In this document: positions 8,156-16,380 of the stretch, piece by piece
How the letters are laid out: each line of letters opens with the position of its first letter
Position numbering within the stretch: the first letter of the stretch is position 1
NCBI RefSeq assembly: GCF_014773385.1
Contig: NZ_JACXAI010000048.1
Span: forward strand, 1 to 45,002
Direction: 5' to 3'
Source: Metabacillus arenae
Lineage (GTDB): Bacteria > Bacillota > Bacilli > Bacillales > Bacillaceae
Length of the DNA stretch: 45,002 nucleotides
Position numbers and translations under genes: made by a program
The notes under the pieces: model-generated
What the model was told of the DNA's origin: nothing
Database searches by the model: none
What the model saw: only the letters and a program-made list of their open reading frames with translations

Positions 8156-8184
8156 TTGTTTTCTAAAAATGTAAACGCTATAAT
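8156..8184 (+). promoter_or_regulatory. Promoter of the kinase gene with overlapping cre box
   Basis: TTGTTT (8156-8161), a 17-base spacer and a perfect TATAAT (8179-8184) form a sigma-A promoter. TGTAAACGCTATAA at 8170-8183 matches the cre consensus at 13 of 14 positions and covers the -10, so CcpA should block it directly. Confidence 0.7.
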
Positions 8185-8214
8185 TAGGTCGTATTATTCT
8201 AAATACCAAATTAA

Positions 8215-8230
8215 GTTCGTATATACGAAC
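8215..8230. promoter_or_regulatory. Probable IclR operator 3 (perfect palindrome)
   Basis: GTTCGTATATACGAAC is a perfect 16-base palindrome between the TATAAT at 8179 and the kinase start at 8248. It matches the operators before iclR and places the kinase in the same regulon. Confidence 0.75.
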
Positions 8231-8247
8231 CTAAAAGGGAGTCCACT

Positions 8248-8823
8248 ATGAAACCACAGCTTATTTTTTTAATTGGATGTCCAGGATCTGGAAAATCTAC
8301 TATAGGAAAAGCCATCTCCAAGGAGTTTAATTTTTCATATATTGATAAAGATATTACTTGCAATCTTTTTACAGGGACTTTATTGGAAATGAACGGATAC
8401 TCACGCTATACAAGAGATCATTGCGATTTCTATAAGGATATTGTTATGGACCTTGAATACCAAACGATTATGAATGTTGCGAATGAAAATTTAAAACTTG
8501 GAAATTCCGTAATATTAGACGCCCCATTTTTAAGCTATTTCGCTGATGAAAATTATCTATCTGATCTTCAAACTAAATATAGATGGCATGACATCGATCC
8601 TCTTGTTTTAAATGTTACTGTTGATTTCGAGATACTAAAGGAACGTCTGCAGAAACGCGGTTTAGAAAGGGACCAGTGGAAATTTAATAATTGGGCAAGA
8701 TTCATTAAGGATATTCAACTAAAAAAATGCCTCTGGAATAATGTGACCATTAAAGAATTTGATAATAGTAAGGAGGAATTAAATACTGAAGAACTCTACC
8801 AATTTTTCAGGCTAAGGTCTTGA
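8248..8823 (+). CDS. P-loop kinase of the AAA_33/gluconokinase-like type
   Basis: 191 residues with an N-terminal Walker A, LIGCPGSGKSTIGKAI (about 7-22), followed by YIDKDI as in shikimate- and gluconate-kinase-like proteins. VILDAPF is a probable Walker B. RLQKRGLERDQWKFNNW looks like the lid region. The substrate is not evident. Start chosen: ATG with AAGGGAG upstream. It is divergent from iclR, behind a cre-covered promoter and a perfect copy of the presumed IclR operator. It may therefore phosphorylate a sugar acid such as KDG or gluconate, supplying the aldolase pathway; this is inference from regulation, as ordinary KdgK enzymes belong to the ribokinase family. A nucleotide or antibiotic kinase remains possible. 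Confidence 0.7.
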   Translation: MKPQLIFLIGCPGSGKSTIGKAISKEFNFSYIDKDITCNLFTGTLLEMNGYSRYTRDHCDFYKDIVMDLEYQTIMNVANENLKLGNSVILDAPFLSYFADENYLSDLQTKYRWHDIDPLVLNVTVDFEILKERLQKRGLERDQWKFNNWARFIKDIQLKKCLWNNVTIKEFDNSKEELNTEELYQFFRLRS

Positions 8824-8976
8824 TAGAAGCTAAACCATTATTAGTAGCCTCATTTTTTGGCAGAAATATGAAAGCATGTTGTGGTGCAAACGTTGCAAAT
8901 ATCTCTTTCATGCAATATTAATCATTCTATTGATAAATCAATGATGGATAAATACCTGCATTATTAATTAAAAACG

Positions 8977-9018
8977 TCAAAAAGCCAATCAATATGTACC
9001 AAATGGATTGGCTTTTGA
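8977..9018. terminator. Bidirectional terminator between kinase and lanT
   Basis: AAAAGCCAATC and GATTGGCTTTT pair perfectly around a 15-base loop, with A-rich and T-rich flanks on both sides. It should end the kinase transcript on plus and the lanthipeptide transcript on minus. Confidence 0.75.
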
Positions 9019-9035
9019 TTTACTTCTTCATATCG

Positions 9036-9130
9036 AATTAATTGCATCCTTGCCAAATGATTTGCATCGTTATCGGATCGTTTGCTCCTTCACCAAATTA
9101 TTTGCGCCGTTATCAATTTAATTGCACAAG
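9036..9130. repeat. Degenerate tandem repeat, period 19-21, TTGC family
   Basis: Four to five units share the core AATTATTTGCACCGTTATC (for example TGATTTGCATCGTTATCGG and TTATTTGCGCCGTTATCAA), alternating with CTTCACCA-type ends. No coding sense was found. Related arrays lie at 15330-15425 and 44744-44812. Confidence 0.6.
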
Positions 9131-9138
9131 CACAATCA

Positions 9139-9186
9139 TCAAAGGACAGCAATACTTACTCCAGCAATTAGCAAGATTTTTCTCAT
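9139..9186 (-). pseudogene. 15-codon hydrophobic frame coupled to lanT; possible gene remnant
   Basis: An ATG at 9186 overlaps the lanT stop as ATGA, the classic coupling seen also between lanM and lanT. It encodes MRKILLIAGVSIAVL before TGA-TGA, which looks like the start of a signal peptide or membrane segment. The frame then runs into the degenerate tandem array. I read it as the stump of a fourth gene of the lanthipeptide operon, interrupted by the repeat, or as a genuine micropeptide. Confidence 0.4.
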
Positions 9187-11345
9187 GTCAAAGCCCCCTC
9201 CGTGTTTTTCTCAACTTGTTTTCGGTGCAGCTCGGGATAGATATGTCCGGAATGCAGCAATTCAAAATGTGTGCCTGTTTCAACAATTTCTCCTTCGTTC
9301 ACCACTAAAATGATATCGGCGTTTTTGACCGTGCTTAGTCTATGAGCAATGACGATTCTCGTACAATTTAATTCTTCCAGATTTTTGTGTATGCGTTCTT
9401 CCGTTACCGTGTCCAGGGAACTGCTGGCTTCATCTAAAAGCAATATGGCTGGCCGATGGGCTAAAGCTCTGGCTAAAGCCATCCGTTGCCGTTGTCCGCC
9501 CGATAAATTACTCCCTTCTTCCGAAAGAATGGTTTGATATTTCATGGGCAGCAGCATAATGTCGTCATGGATTTCAGCAAGCTTGGCAGCACGGATTACT
9601 TCCTCCACACCGATTTCTGGATTATGAAATGCGATGTTTTGATAGATTGATGAGTTAAACAAATGAACCTGCTGGGTAACAACACCTATTTGCTGGCGGA
9701 ACTTAGATTTATCCATATTCGTAATATCCTGACCATCAAATAAAACCTGTCCGTTAGTTGGTTGATATAGTCCCATTAATAGGGAAGCAAGTGTACTTTT
9801 TCCTGACCCTGTCGTACCTACGATCGCAACAAATTGTCCAGGTTCAATAACAGCTGATACTCCCTTAATCACTACAGGTCCATATCGATTGTACTGAAAA
9901 TCAATATTTTTAAGTTCAATTCTCCCCTCTAACACATGTGGGTCAGTAACACGATCGTCATCCTGCTCAGGCTCTGTTTCAAGAATATCAAGGATTCTTC
10001 TAAAATAAGTACCCATTAACACCATCTGATTCGTCGTTGTGACCAAAGAGGTGAGAGGTATAAAGAAACTAATCGCTAATGTATAAAAGGCCATCATAGC
10101 TCCTAGTGTCATGGTCTCAGCCATTACTTCTCTAGTTCCTAATAGAAGGATGATTAACGGTGCCGCAATCCGCAATGTTTGCATCGTACTATCGACATAG
10201 GAAGTAAAAAAGCCTCGTTTTCGCGATGCTTTTATTTGCTCTAAAAACAAGCCTGACCACTGTTTATAAACACTAGGTTCGACCCCTTCAGACTTAACGA
10301 CCAAAATCCCCCGCAAAACCTCAGCTAAATAGCTCGAAGCCTTGGTTTGCCGCAAAATTTCTTCTTGTGAAAACCTGCTAATATAGCGATTGCTAATGAT
10401 CGTCAAAACGACTTGAAGAATGGCGAAGCCTATTACATATAGGGAAAGATAGGCAGAGCTATAAAGCATATAAACTAAAAAACTCAAAACCATGCCGCCA
10501 TCAAGCAGCATTGTGACCGTTCTAGTTGATAAAATTTCGCGAATAATCATGTTGCTATTAGCCCTAAGAATGAGGTCTCCGCTTGTTCTCATTTGAAAAA
10601 AGTGAAAGGGCAGTTTAAGTAAACGATTAAAAAACCTTGTCATCAAGTTCAAATCCAGGCGATTTTGCAGCTTCACCACCGTTCGTGTCCGGAGCAGGGA
10701 GAACACAAATTGGATTGCCACTAACAAGATAATCGGCAGGGCCAAAAGGTCGATAAGATTCTTATTCTCAGCAACTATCACATGATCAACAATAAATTGG
10801 ACAAGCATCGGTGTGGCTACAGCCAACAATTGCACAAATAAAGAAAAGACAATAATCGACATAACGAGCTGCGGTTCTTCCCATAAAAATCGAATGTATT
10901 CCCGCCAAACTTTTTTCACCTTACGACGTTTTAAATTTTCAGTCGGCTTCATAGATAAACAGATAAATTGTGTATGATCATCAAGCTCTTCCATGAAGAT
11001 GACACGGCGTCCTGCTGCTGGGTCCAATATAAAAATTTTATTTTTGCGTACCTTTTCTACTACTACAAAATGATCACCCTGCCAATGTAAAACAGCAGGG
11101 AGCTCGATTTTATCCAAGTATTCTGCCGCGACTCGCTGAGCAGAGGTTTCGAGATTTAATGATTCGGCAATTTTTTTTATTATAAGAAGGTTAATCCCTT
11201 CACGGCCCCCTCCCCAGTTATTGCGTAATTCAGAAAGTGTATATTCACTCTGATAATAGGAGAGGATCATGGCTAGGCAGCACAATCCACATTCAGATTG
11301 CTCCATCTGCTCAATGAATGGAATACGACGCCTATTTCTAGTCAT
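9183..11345 (-). CDS. lanT: LanT: lanthipeptide-processing C39 peptidase/ABC exporter
   Basis: A 720-residue bacteriocin exporter that cuts the leader from the modified precursor and pumps it out. The N-terminal C39 protease domain has catalytic C19 (QSECGLCC), H92 (GDHFVVV) and D108 (ILDPA). A six-helix ABC membrane domain follows (about 160-440). The ATPase domain has GTTGSGKST, LSGGQRQRMALARAL and LLLDEASSSLD. Length is normal for class II lantibiotic exporters. The start overlaps the lanM stop as ATGA, so translation is coupled. The peptidase should cut after the GA at residues 21-22 of the precursor at 14694-14825. No sign of damage. Confidence 0.93.
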   Translation of the reverse strand: MTRNRRRIPFIEQMEQSECGLCCLAMILSYYQSEYTLSELRNNWGGGREGINLLIIKKIAESLNLETSAQRVAAEYLDKIELPAVLHWQGDHFVVVEKVRKNKIFILDPAAGRRVIFMEELDDHTQFICLSMKPTENLKRRKVKKVWREYIRFLWEEPQLVMSIIVFSLFVQLLAVATPMLVQFIVDHVIVAENKNLIDLLALPIILLVAIQFVFSLLRTRTVVKLQNRLDLNLMTRFFNRLLKLPFHFFQMRTSGDLILRANSNMIIREILSTRTVTMLLDGGMVLSFLVYMLYSSAYLSLYVIGFAILQVVLTIISNRYISRFSQEEILRQTKASSYLAEVLRGILVVKSEGVEPSVYKQWSGLFLEQIKASRKRGFFTSYVDSTMQTLRIAAPLIILLLGTREVMAETMTLGAMMAFYTLAISFFIPLTSLVTTTNQMVLMGTYFRRILDILETEPEQDDDRVTDPHVLEGRIELKNIDFQYNRYGPVVIKGVSAVIEPGQFVAIVGTTGSGKSTLASLLMGLYQPTNGQVLFDGQDITNMDKSKFRQQIGVVTQQVHLFNSSIYQNIAFHNPEIGVEEVIRAAKLAEIHDDIMLLPMKYQTILSEEGSNLSGGQRQRMALARALAHRPAILLLDEASSSLDTVTEERIHKNLEELNCTRIVIAHRLSTVKNADIILVVNEGEIVETGTHFELLHSGHIYPELHRKQVEKNTEGALT

Positions 11346-14300
11346 TTTCCCTCCTCCATTGGACCACCTAAAACGACTACTGAAGGTACCTTTGATGGAG
11401 CGGCAAGCCGAAGGAGTCCATAACCAACACCAGCTAAACCAAGCATGAGTCCAGGAGTTTCTTCATTTTGCGGGATACCGCAGAACCACCCTTTTTCATT
11501 TGCTTCTTCAAGAATCGATGCCCCAATCTGATAGGCCTTTTCCTTCAAAGCAGGATCCTGAAAATCTTCTGACGCTAATAGCAGGACTTCTAAGTTTCCA
11601 AAATCACCATGACATTGACAGTGGCTGCCACCAAAGCCTTCACGTAAAGTGGTATTGACGGCTGTATTTATTTCTTCATTCATTTTTTCATCTTCCAAGC
11701 AGCGCTTTGTCATTAACCGGCCTAATGCAATACCTGCCGCGCCGTGGCACCATTGGACTGGTGTAGTAATGCCAAGTCGTTTCCTTTCATCACGGTAACG
11801 AAGGTCTGCCCAATTGCCTTCTTCCGGAATAAACATGCTGCGCTCATATGTGAGTGCCTTTTGACTGCATTCGAGGTACCGTTTGTCATTCGTAGCGGAA
11901 TAAAGCTCTGATAAAGCCCAGGCAATCCCAGCTGTTCCATGGGATAAGCCAACTAATGCTGTTTCATCATCTAATGATGAGACCCAGCCGTATCCCTCAT
12001 CTCTGGATTTTGCATTGTTAATAAGATGGTCGCCGCATTTGACGGCCATAGAGAGTGCTCTTTCTGAATGAGTCAATTTATATAGCCGTAATGATACTAA
12101 CAGCGTCCCGGATACACCGCCAATTAAATCATACATGTCATCTTTTGGGATCCATTTTTCACATTTATAAAGAGCTGCTAACGCTTCCTCCATATAGCTG
12201 TCGTTCTTCCATAGAACAGATAAATGAGTGAGGACGTAAGCAACAGACGCATATCCATGAAAAGCTGAAAGCGACCCTAATCCATCATATCGTTCAAGAA
12301 AATCAAAGGCAGATTTTACAGCAGCTTGTGAGACCTGTTTATACTGATCATTTCCAGAAATTTCAGACAGGTAACCATAGAATAACGCCACACCCAAAAC
12401 ACCGTCATATAAAGTTGCGTCTAAAGGTGTGAATAACCAGCGATCATTAAGGGAAGCTCCAACACCAATCCAGCTAACGTCTTCCCCGTCATCTCCCCAA
12501 TATGCTGACTCAAGCAATTTGTCCCCTATCGCCACCGCCTGCTTAAGGAAGTCATCTTGTGCAGCTGATTTTTTGGGGATTTTTTTCGACACATCGTTAC
12601 GGTATTCTTTATAATCCCAACGCTTTAACATAGTTGCCATTGAAATTTGTATATACTTTTTTTGTTTCTCGCAATCCCTTCTATTAAAATTCTCTATCCT
12701 TTGCAATGTATGATGAAGAGCCGATTTTTCAAAAAAGGCTTTTGTTTCTTCGTCAACGCTGTCCCAAACAGATAAAGAGTTAACTCGAGTATAGAAATAC
12801 GGGATGTCCCCACTCAGCAAATCACGCGTTTCAGAAGGTGTCGTACCGGCTAACTTTTCATTTACTTCAATGACCCTCCATAAATAATCAAATAATCGGA
12901 CCCGATCGAGGCCATTCTTGAGATTATCTGGATGTAAGGAGGCCCTTAACATAGTTGTATAGGATTGTGTATGCCGGAGGATTGTACGAACTTTATCATC
13001 CTGAAAAGCCATGATCGGCCCATCAATTTTTAAAAGCTCTTGTTTATTTTTAACCAGTAGCATATAAGCGTCCTCAAAGCCTTCTACAATGCAATCAATA
13101 TGATTTTCTGGAGGAACTTCTTCCCCTTTATACCTCGGGCGATTATTTGCCCCCTTGTGAAAACCTATTGTCTTTGTCATTCTCATTTTATCTGTTTTCT
13201 TATCTGTAAATTTGTATATAGGTTTAGGAAGCTTTTGTCCAGCATGTCCTCCTATTCCACTTACTTCAATCGAACGGAAAGAACCTGATTTGAAAAGTGA
13301 TGCTGGCAAGATAGCTGTCCTAAGGACAGATTGTGTCAATTCCTCAGATGTCTTCTGCAGAGCAGTCAGCTTTTGATCAGCGTTTGTATTAAAATTTGTA
13401 AATAGAGATTCTAAATCAATAAATTGTGGGTGTTCACCAGATGCTACCATATTTTCCATATGAATATCTGTTGCATGAAGCATATGAAAAATAGCAATAT
13501 AAGCCCCTAAACGCCGGTAAAAATCTTCTACTTGATTTGAACTCTCACACTCTTTAGAGTCAGTAAATTGCTGCCAGCCATATTCCGCTTTTACAAGGAC
13601 ACGGACAGGCTCAAGCTTAGGTGTGATACCTTTTTCATTGATCCAATCAATTAAACAATTGAAATGATAATCAATTGACATTGGCCTCGGCTTATAAACT
13701 AGACGGGTGCCTGATAAGAATTCCATGATGATCACGCTGCGGCCATTGCGATGCAGGTCCCCTGTTCCAGTTTGAATACCGATAAGTTTAGTGAAATCTC
13801 CTTCAAAGGTTCGTCGGATTTCAGGTAAATCATTTATGAAAAACTCTATAGCTTCATACAGCGAACTCATCCATCTATCTGCCGTTTCCACCATAAGACG
13901 GGCAAGGACGGGATATTTAGATAAAAGTAAATAAATATCCTTCTCCATCGTAATATGATTATGGATAAAATCTTCAAAACGTGCTTCCGGAGTATCCCCG
14001 TTTAGACGCTTCTCAACCCGCGCAAGATTTAATTCGTAGATGAGAACTCTCATTGATAAAGCTAATAACCCTTCACAAGCAGCTTTAAGGACACTTTTTT
14101 GGATGACAGATTCATCAAAGGATAAAGTCGTATGTTTGAGCTTCCAGTTTTGATAGGTTTTGTTGATTGCTGAACGAATATATTTTAGAAAAGGCTGGAC
14201 AAAAGCAAGGAATTCGAGATTATGTAATTGTTCATTTTCAAATTGGATTTCCTCCATGTGTAAATGGGGACCATCGAGGATTTTCTCTAAAGTTTCAATC

Positions 14301-14548
14301 CATTCCACTGCTTCCTTTTCATTCGGGTCATCTTTCGTCTTTAAAATAGTTTGAAACTCTTGTCGATTCAATCCATCCTTTAATAAACGGTATTCAGCAC
14401 GGGACATAGGTAAGCCGGTCCGTTTATACCACTCCAATTCATACTCTGACTCTTGATCATTTTTGTGAGTAGTTTCGATTAAACGTTCATTCAAATATAA
14501 ACCTCGTTTAAGGGCTCCCGGATTTATGGTTGATGTCAAATTTGCCAT
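11342..14548 (-). CDS. lanM: LanM: class II lanthipeptide synthetase
   Basis: A 1068-residue bifunctional enzyme that dehydrates Ser/Thr of the precursor and then closes (methyl)lanthionine rings. The N-terminal two thirds is the DUF4135 dehydratase, a kinase-like fold: GDLHRNGRS at 263-271, K286 in VYKPR, the DIHMEN motif at 361-366 and D378 in IDLE. The C-terminal LanC-like cyclase has predicted zinc ligands C934 (WCHG), C979 and H980 (CQCHGDFGN). GGGGAGAG precedes the ATG. It lies 145 bases downstream of the precursor gene, separated by a hairpin that probably lets only part of the transcripts through. It overlaps lanT by four bases. All catalytic elements are present, so the enzyme should be active. 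Confidence 0.95.
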   Translation of the reverse strand: MANLTSTINPGALKRGLYLNERLIETTHKNDQESEYELEWYKRTGLPMSRAEYRLLKDGLNRQEFQTILKTKDDPNEKEAVEWIETLEKILDGPHLHMEEIQFENEQLHNLEFLAFVQPFLKYIRSAINKTYQNWKLKHTTLSFDESVIQKSVLKAACEGLLALSMRVLIYELNLARVEKRLNGDTPEARFEDFIHNHITMEKDIYLLLSKYPVLARLMVETADRWMSSLYEAIEFFINDLPEIRRTFEGDFTKLIGIQTGTGDLHRNGRSVIIMEFLSGTRLVYKPRPMSIDYHFNCLIDWINEKGITPKLEPVRVLVKAEYGWQQFTDSKECESSNQVEDFYRRLGAYIAIFHMLHATDIHMENMVASGEHPQFIDLESLFTNFNTNADQKLTALQKTSEELTQSVLRTAILPASLFKSGSFRSIEVSGIGGHAGQKLPKPIYKFTDKKTDKMRMTKTIGFHKGANNRPRYKGEEVPPENHIDCIVEGFEDAYMLLVKNKQELLKIDGPIMAFQDDKVRTILRHTQSYTTMLRASLHPDNLKNGLDRVRLFDYLWRVIEVNEKLAGTTPSETRDLLSGDIPYFYTRVNSLSVWDSVDEETKAFFEKSALHHTLQRIENFNRRDCEKQKKYIQISMATMLKRWDYKEYRNDVSKKIPKKSAAQDDFLKQAVAIGDKLLESAYWGDDGEDVSWIGVGASLNDRWLFTPLDATLYDGVLGVALFYGYLSEISGNDQYKQVSQAAVKSAFDFLERYDGLGSLSAFHGYASVAYVLTHLSVLWKNDSYMEEALAALYKCEKWIPKDDMYDLIGGVSGTLLVSLRLYKLTHSERALSMAVKCGDHLINNAKSRDEGYGWVSSLDDETALVGLSHGTAGIAWALSELYSATNDKRYLECSQKALTYERSMFIPEEGNWADLRYRDERKRLGITTPVQWCHGAAGIALGRLMTKRCLEDEKMNEEINTAVNTTLREGFGGSHCQCHGDFGNLEVLLLASEDFQDPALKEKAYQIGASILEEANEKGWFCGIPQNEETPGLMLGLAGVGYGLLRLAAPSKVPSVVVLGGPMEEGK

Positions 14549-14635
14549 ATTATCTCTCCCCGTGTAAAACAGATTTATTTGTTTATTCAGAAGCAGCTTA
14601 TTTATTTTCTAAACTTCTTCCTCGAAAGAATAAAT

Positions 14636-14667
14636 AAGGCAAGGGCGATCATATCCTCCCTTGCCTT
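14636..14667 (-). terminator. Hairpin between lanA and lanM (leaky terminator or mRNA stabiliser)
   Basis: AAGGCAAGGG and CCCTTGCCTT pair perfectly over 10 bases with a 12-base loop, 27 bases after the precursor stop. On minus the tail is ATTTATTCTTTC, a weak T-run. Such hairpins are common between precursor and synthetase genes, where they keep precursor mRNA in excess. Confidence 0.65.
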
Positions 14668-14693
14668 AACCTCTTAAACATTACAATTCAGCA

Positions 14694-14825
14694 TTAGCAG
14701 CAAACGAAAATACTGTTCGGGCAGTCATCGGTGATTGTACAGCGCCATCCGCAACCAGCAGCACCTGCAGCTTCTTGTAATTCTTCATCAGAAAGTACTT
14801 CAACTACATTTTTCAATTCTTCCAT
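14694..14825 (-). CDS. lanA: Lanthipeptide precursor, salivaricin A / lacticin 481 group
   Basis: A 43-residue peptide. The leader MEELKNVVEVLSDEELQEAAGA has the acidic, helical ELxE pattern and ends in a GA double-glycine-type site. The core is AGCGWRC followed by TITDDCPNSIFVCC. From the first Thr on, it matches the mature salivaricin A of Streptococcus salivarius (TITDDCPNSVFVCC, from memory) except I for V. This predicts the lacticin 481 ring pattern: T8-C13, T10-C20 and S16-C21 (core numbering). Upstream, salivaricin A has GSGWIAT where this peptide has GCGWRCT, so C3 and C7 are extra. GAGGAG lies eight bases upstream of the ATG. First gene of the lanAMT operon. Confidence 0.92.
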   Translation of the reverse strand: MEELKNVVEVLSDEELQEAAGAAGCGWRCTITDDCPNSIFVCC

Positions 14826-14875
14826 TTTAACTCCTCCTCAGTATTTTTTAGCAACCATGGCTCCTAACAATTGAC

Positions 14876-14881
14876 ATTATA
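14876..14881 (-). promoter_or_regulatory. Candidate -10 of the lanA promoter
   Basis: A perfect TATAAT on minus lies about 50 bases upstream of the lanA start. No good -35 is found 16-18 bases further up (nearest TGTTAA), which would fit activator control. No TTACA-N4-TGTAA box was found nearby, unlike the immunity promoters. Confidence 0.45.
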
Positions 14882-15534
14882 AACGCAGAATTTGGAAATT
14901 AACAGAGGTTTATTGGAAAATCATTACATTTAATCACATAATGGAAAAAAATGGACAGGTAACAGGTATGTCGATTTGTGACATAGTCCTTATTTTTCTT
15001 TAATGGAATAAAATAGTAGATAAAATTTTAGAAAATTATGACTAATTATGCTATTTCAACACATAAAAAGTCATACGGTTTGATAAAGAAACAGTAAATT
15101 TACCATTATAGGAAGATTATAGTAGATTTCACTTTAGGTTTAAAAGGGCTTGGTCGAGAGGAAAGAGATAACATTTTTTTGACCGGGGAATAGGTCATTT
15201 GACTTGGGTAAAATTGTAACAAAAGTATGGAGGGAGACGAGATTGCCGCAAATTCTTCATACAATATTTAGATTCAACAGTAATTCACCTATTGCTTCAA
15301 GACCGGATAGATGTCCGCGAGAACGGAATTGATAGAGTTTCCGATTTAATTGCTAGAGTTTCTGAATTAATTGCAAGAGTTTTTGAATTAATTGCTAGAG
15401 TTTCTAAATTAATTGCCATGGTTTTGAAAATAATTGTTCATAGTCCAGTTCCCCTTTTAAAGAATATGAGAAAAACCTGATTTCTTTTTAGAAGGCTAAA
15501 TTTTCTCACCTTTACAAAGATTTGCGAAAATTTC
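14882..15534. other. Gene-free region upstream of lanA
   Basis: Apart from the tandem array at 15285-15440, no clear gene is present. A 29-codon TTG-started frame at 15243-15332 on plus has a strong GGAGGGAG site and runs into the array; it may be gene debris. A second precursor peptide was searched for on minus and not found. Confidence 0.4.
15285..15440. repeat. Tandem repeat, 21-base unit
   Basis: At least four consecutive 21-base units (about 15340-15425) follow the pattern AGAGTTTCTGAATTAATTGCT with few changes; the flanks are more degenerate. Units are directly adjacent, without spacers. Because 21 is divisible by three, an open frame (RVSELIA repeats) runs through it, but it has no ribosome binding site. 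It shares AATTAATTGC with the array at 9036. Confidence 0.75.
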
Positions 15535-16305
15535 CTAAGAATGGGGCATCGAGAGATGGTTGTCGCCACCTAACAAAGCTAAGAGGTCAAGTATTTTTTG
15601 AAAAAATAGTTGACGATTATCACCTTGATAAATTTCATTATATAATTTCCCGTCTTTTATAAAGATGATTCGGTGACAATAACTTGCTGCTACTGGATCG
15701 TGGGTCACCATAAATGTGGTGGTTTGCTCTGTTCTATTAATCTCTGAAAGAGCTTCCATTACATCCTTTGAGGCTTTTGAATCTAAATTTCCTGTTGGTT
15801 CATCTGCTAAAATCATTGATGGTCTATTAATGATTGCTCGAGCTATCGCCGTTCTCTGTAATTGCCCTCCTGAAATTTCATAGGTGTATTTATTTAAAAG
15901 CTTTTCAATCCCAAGCTTTTTTGTCACTTTTACTAGTTTTTGTTCCATCGTATCTTGAGTTTCGCCATTCAGTGCAAGGGGAAGAATAATATTTTCCTCA
16001 ACAGTCAGCATTTCAAGCAAATTAAAGTCTTGAAACACAAAACCGAGCTCATTTCGCCGAAACATCGCTTTCTCGTTACGGCTGAAGGAATGAGGGTTTT
16101 TCCCATTTATGAAAATCGTGCCATAGCTTGGTTCATCAATTGTAGCCAGTAAGTTTAGAAGGGTTGTTTTACCGCTCCCTGACGGCCCCATTATTCCCAC
16201 AAATTCGCCTTTATTAATTGAAAAATTGATGTTATCGAGAGCGCGGTGCGGTACTTTGCCTCTATATACTTTACCTAACCGTTGAATTTCTAATACCTTC
16301 ACCAT
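15535..16305 (-). CDS. BceA/SalX-type ABC transporter ATPase
   Basis: 256 residues, cytoplasmic ATPase of a peptide-resistance transporter of the BceAB/SalXY class. Walker A is GPSGSGKTT (about 40-48), the Q-loop is FVFQDFNLL, the signature is ISGGQLQRTAIARAI and Walker B is ILADEPTGNLDS. Length and sequence fit BceA, YxdL and SalX. A membrane partner should be a BceB-like permease; none is adjacent on minus, but one lies at 21241-22575 on the other side of the locus. The gene is 221 bases downstream of the sensor kinase and has its own promoter region with a perfect BceR-type box at 16381-16398. Probable role: self-protection against the lantibiotic, and signalling to the kinase. Confidence 0.85.
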   Translation of the reverse strand: MVKVLEIQRLGKVYRGKVPHRALDNINFSINKGEFVGIMGPSGSGKTTLLNLLATIDEPSYGTIFINGKNPHSFSRNEKAMFRRNELGFVFQDFNLLEMLTVEENIILPLALNGETQDTMEQKLVKVTKKLGIEKLLNKYTYEISGGQLQRTAIARAIINRPSMILADEPTGNLDSKASKDVMEALSEINRTEQTTTFMVTHDPVAASYCHRIIFIKDGKLYNEIYQGDNRQLFFQKILDLLALLGGDNHLSMPHS

Positions 16306-16380
16306 ATTCCCTCCCTGCTGTTATCTATCCTCATTTTACCTATCTCCTCTTACAGATAAAATTGATTTATCTTACACTTT

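Noticed and set aside
14826-15240. Second lanthipeptide precursor (two-component lantibiotic)
   Set aside because: Both strands between lanA and the tandem array were read for a short leader plus Cys-rich core; none was found, and only one lanM is present.
15243-15332. TTG-started 29-codon frame with strong GGAGGGAG site
   Set aside because: It runs straight into the degenerate array and encodes a sequence unlike any protein start I know; kept only as possible debris.
15330-15430. Possible CRISPR array
   Set aside because: Repeats of 21 bases are directly adjacent with no unique spacers, and no cas genes are in the window; it is a simple tandem repeat.
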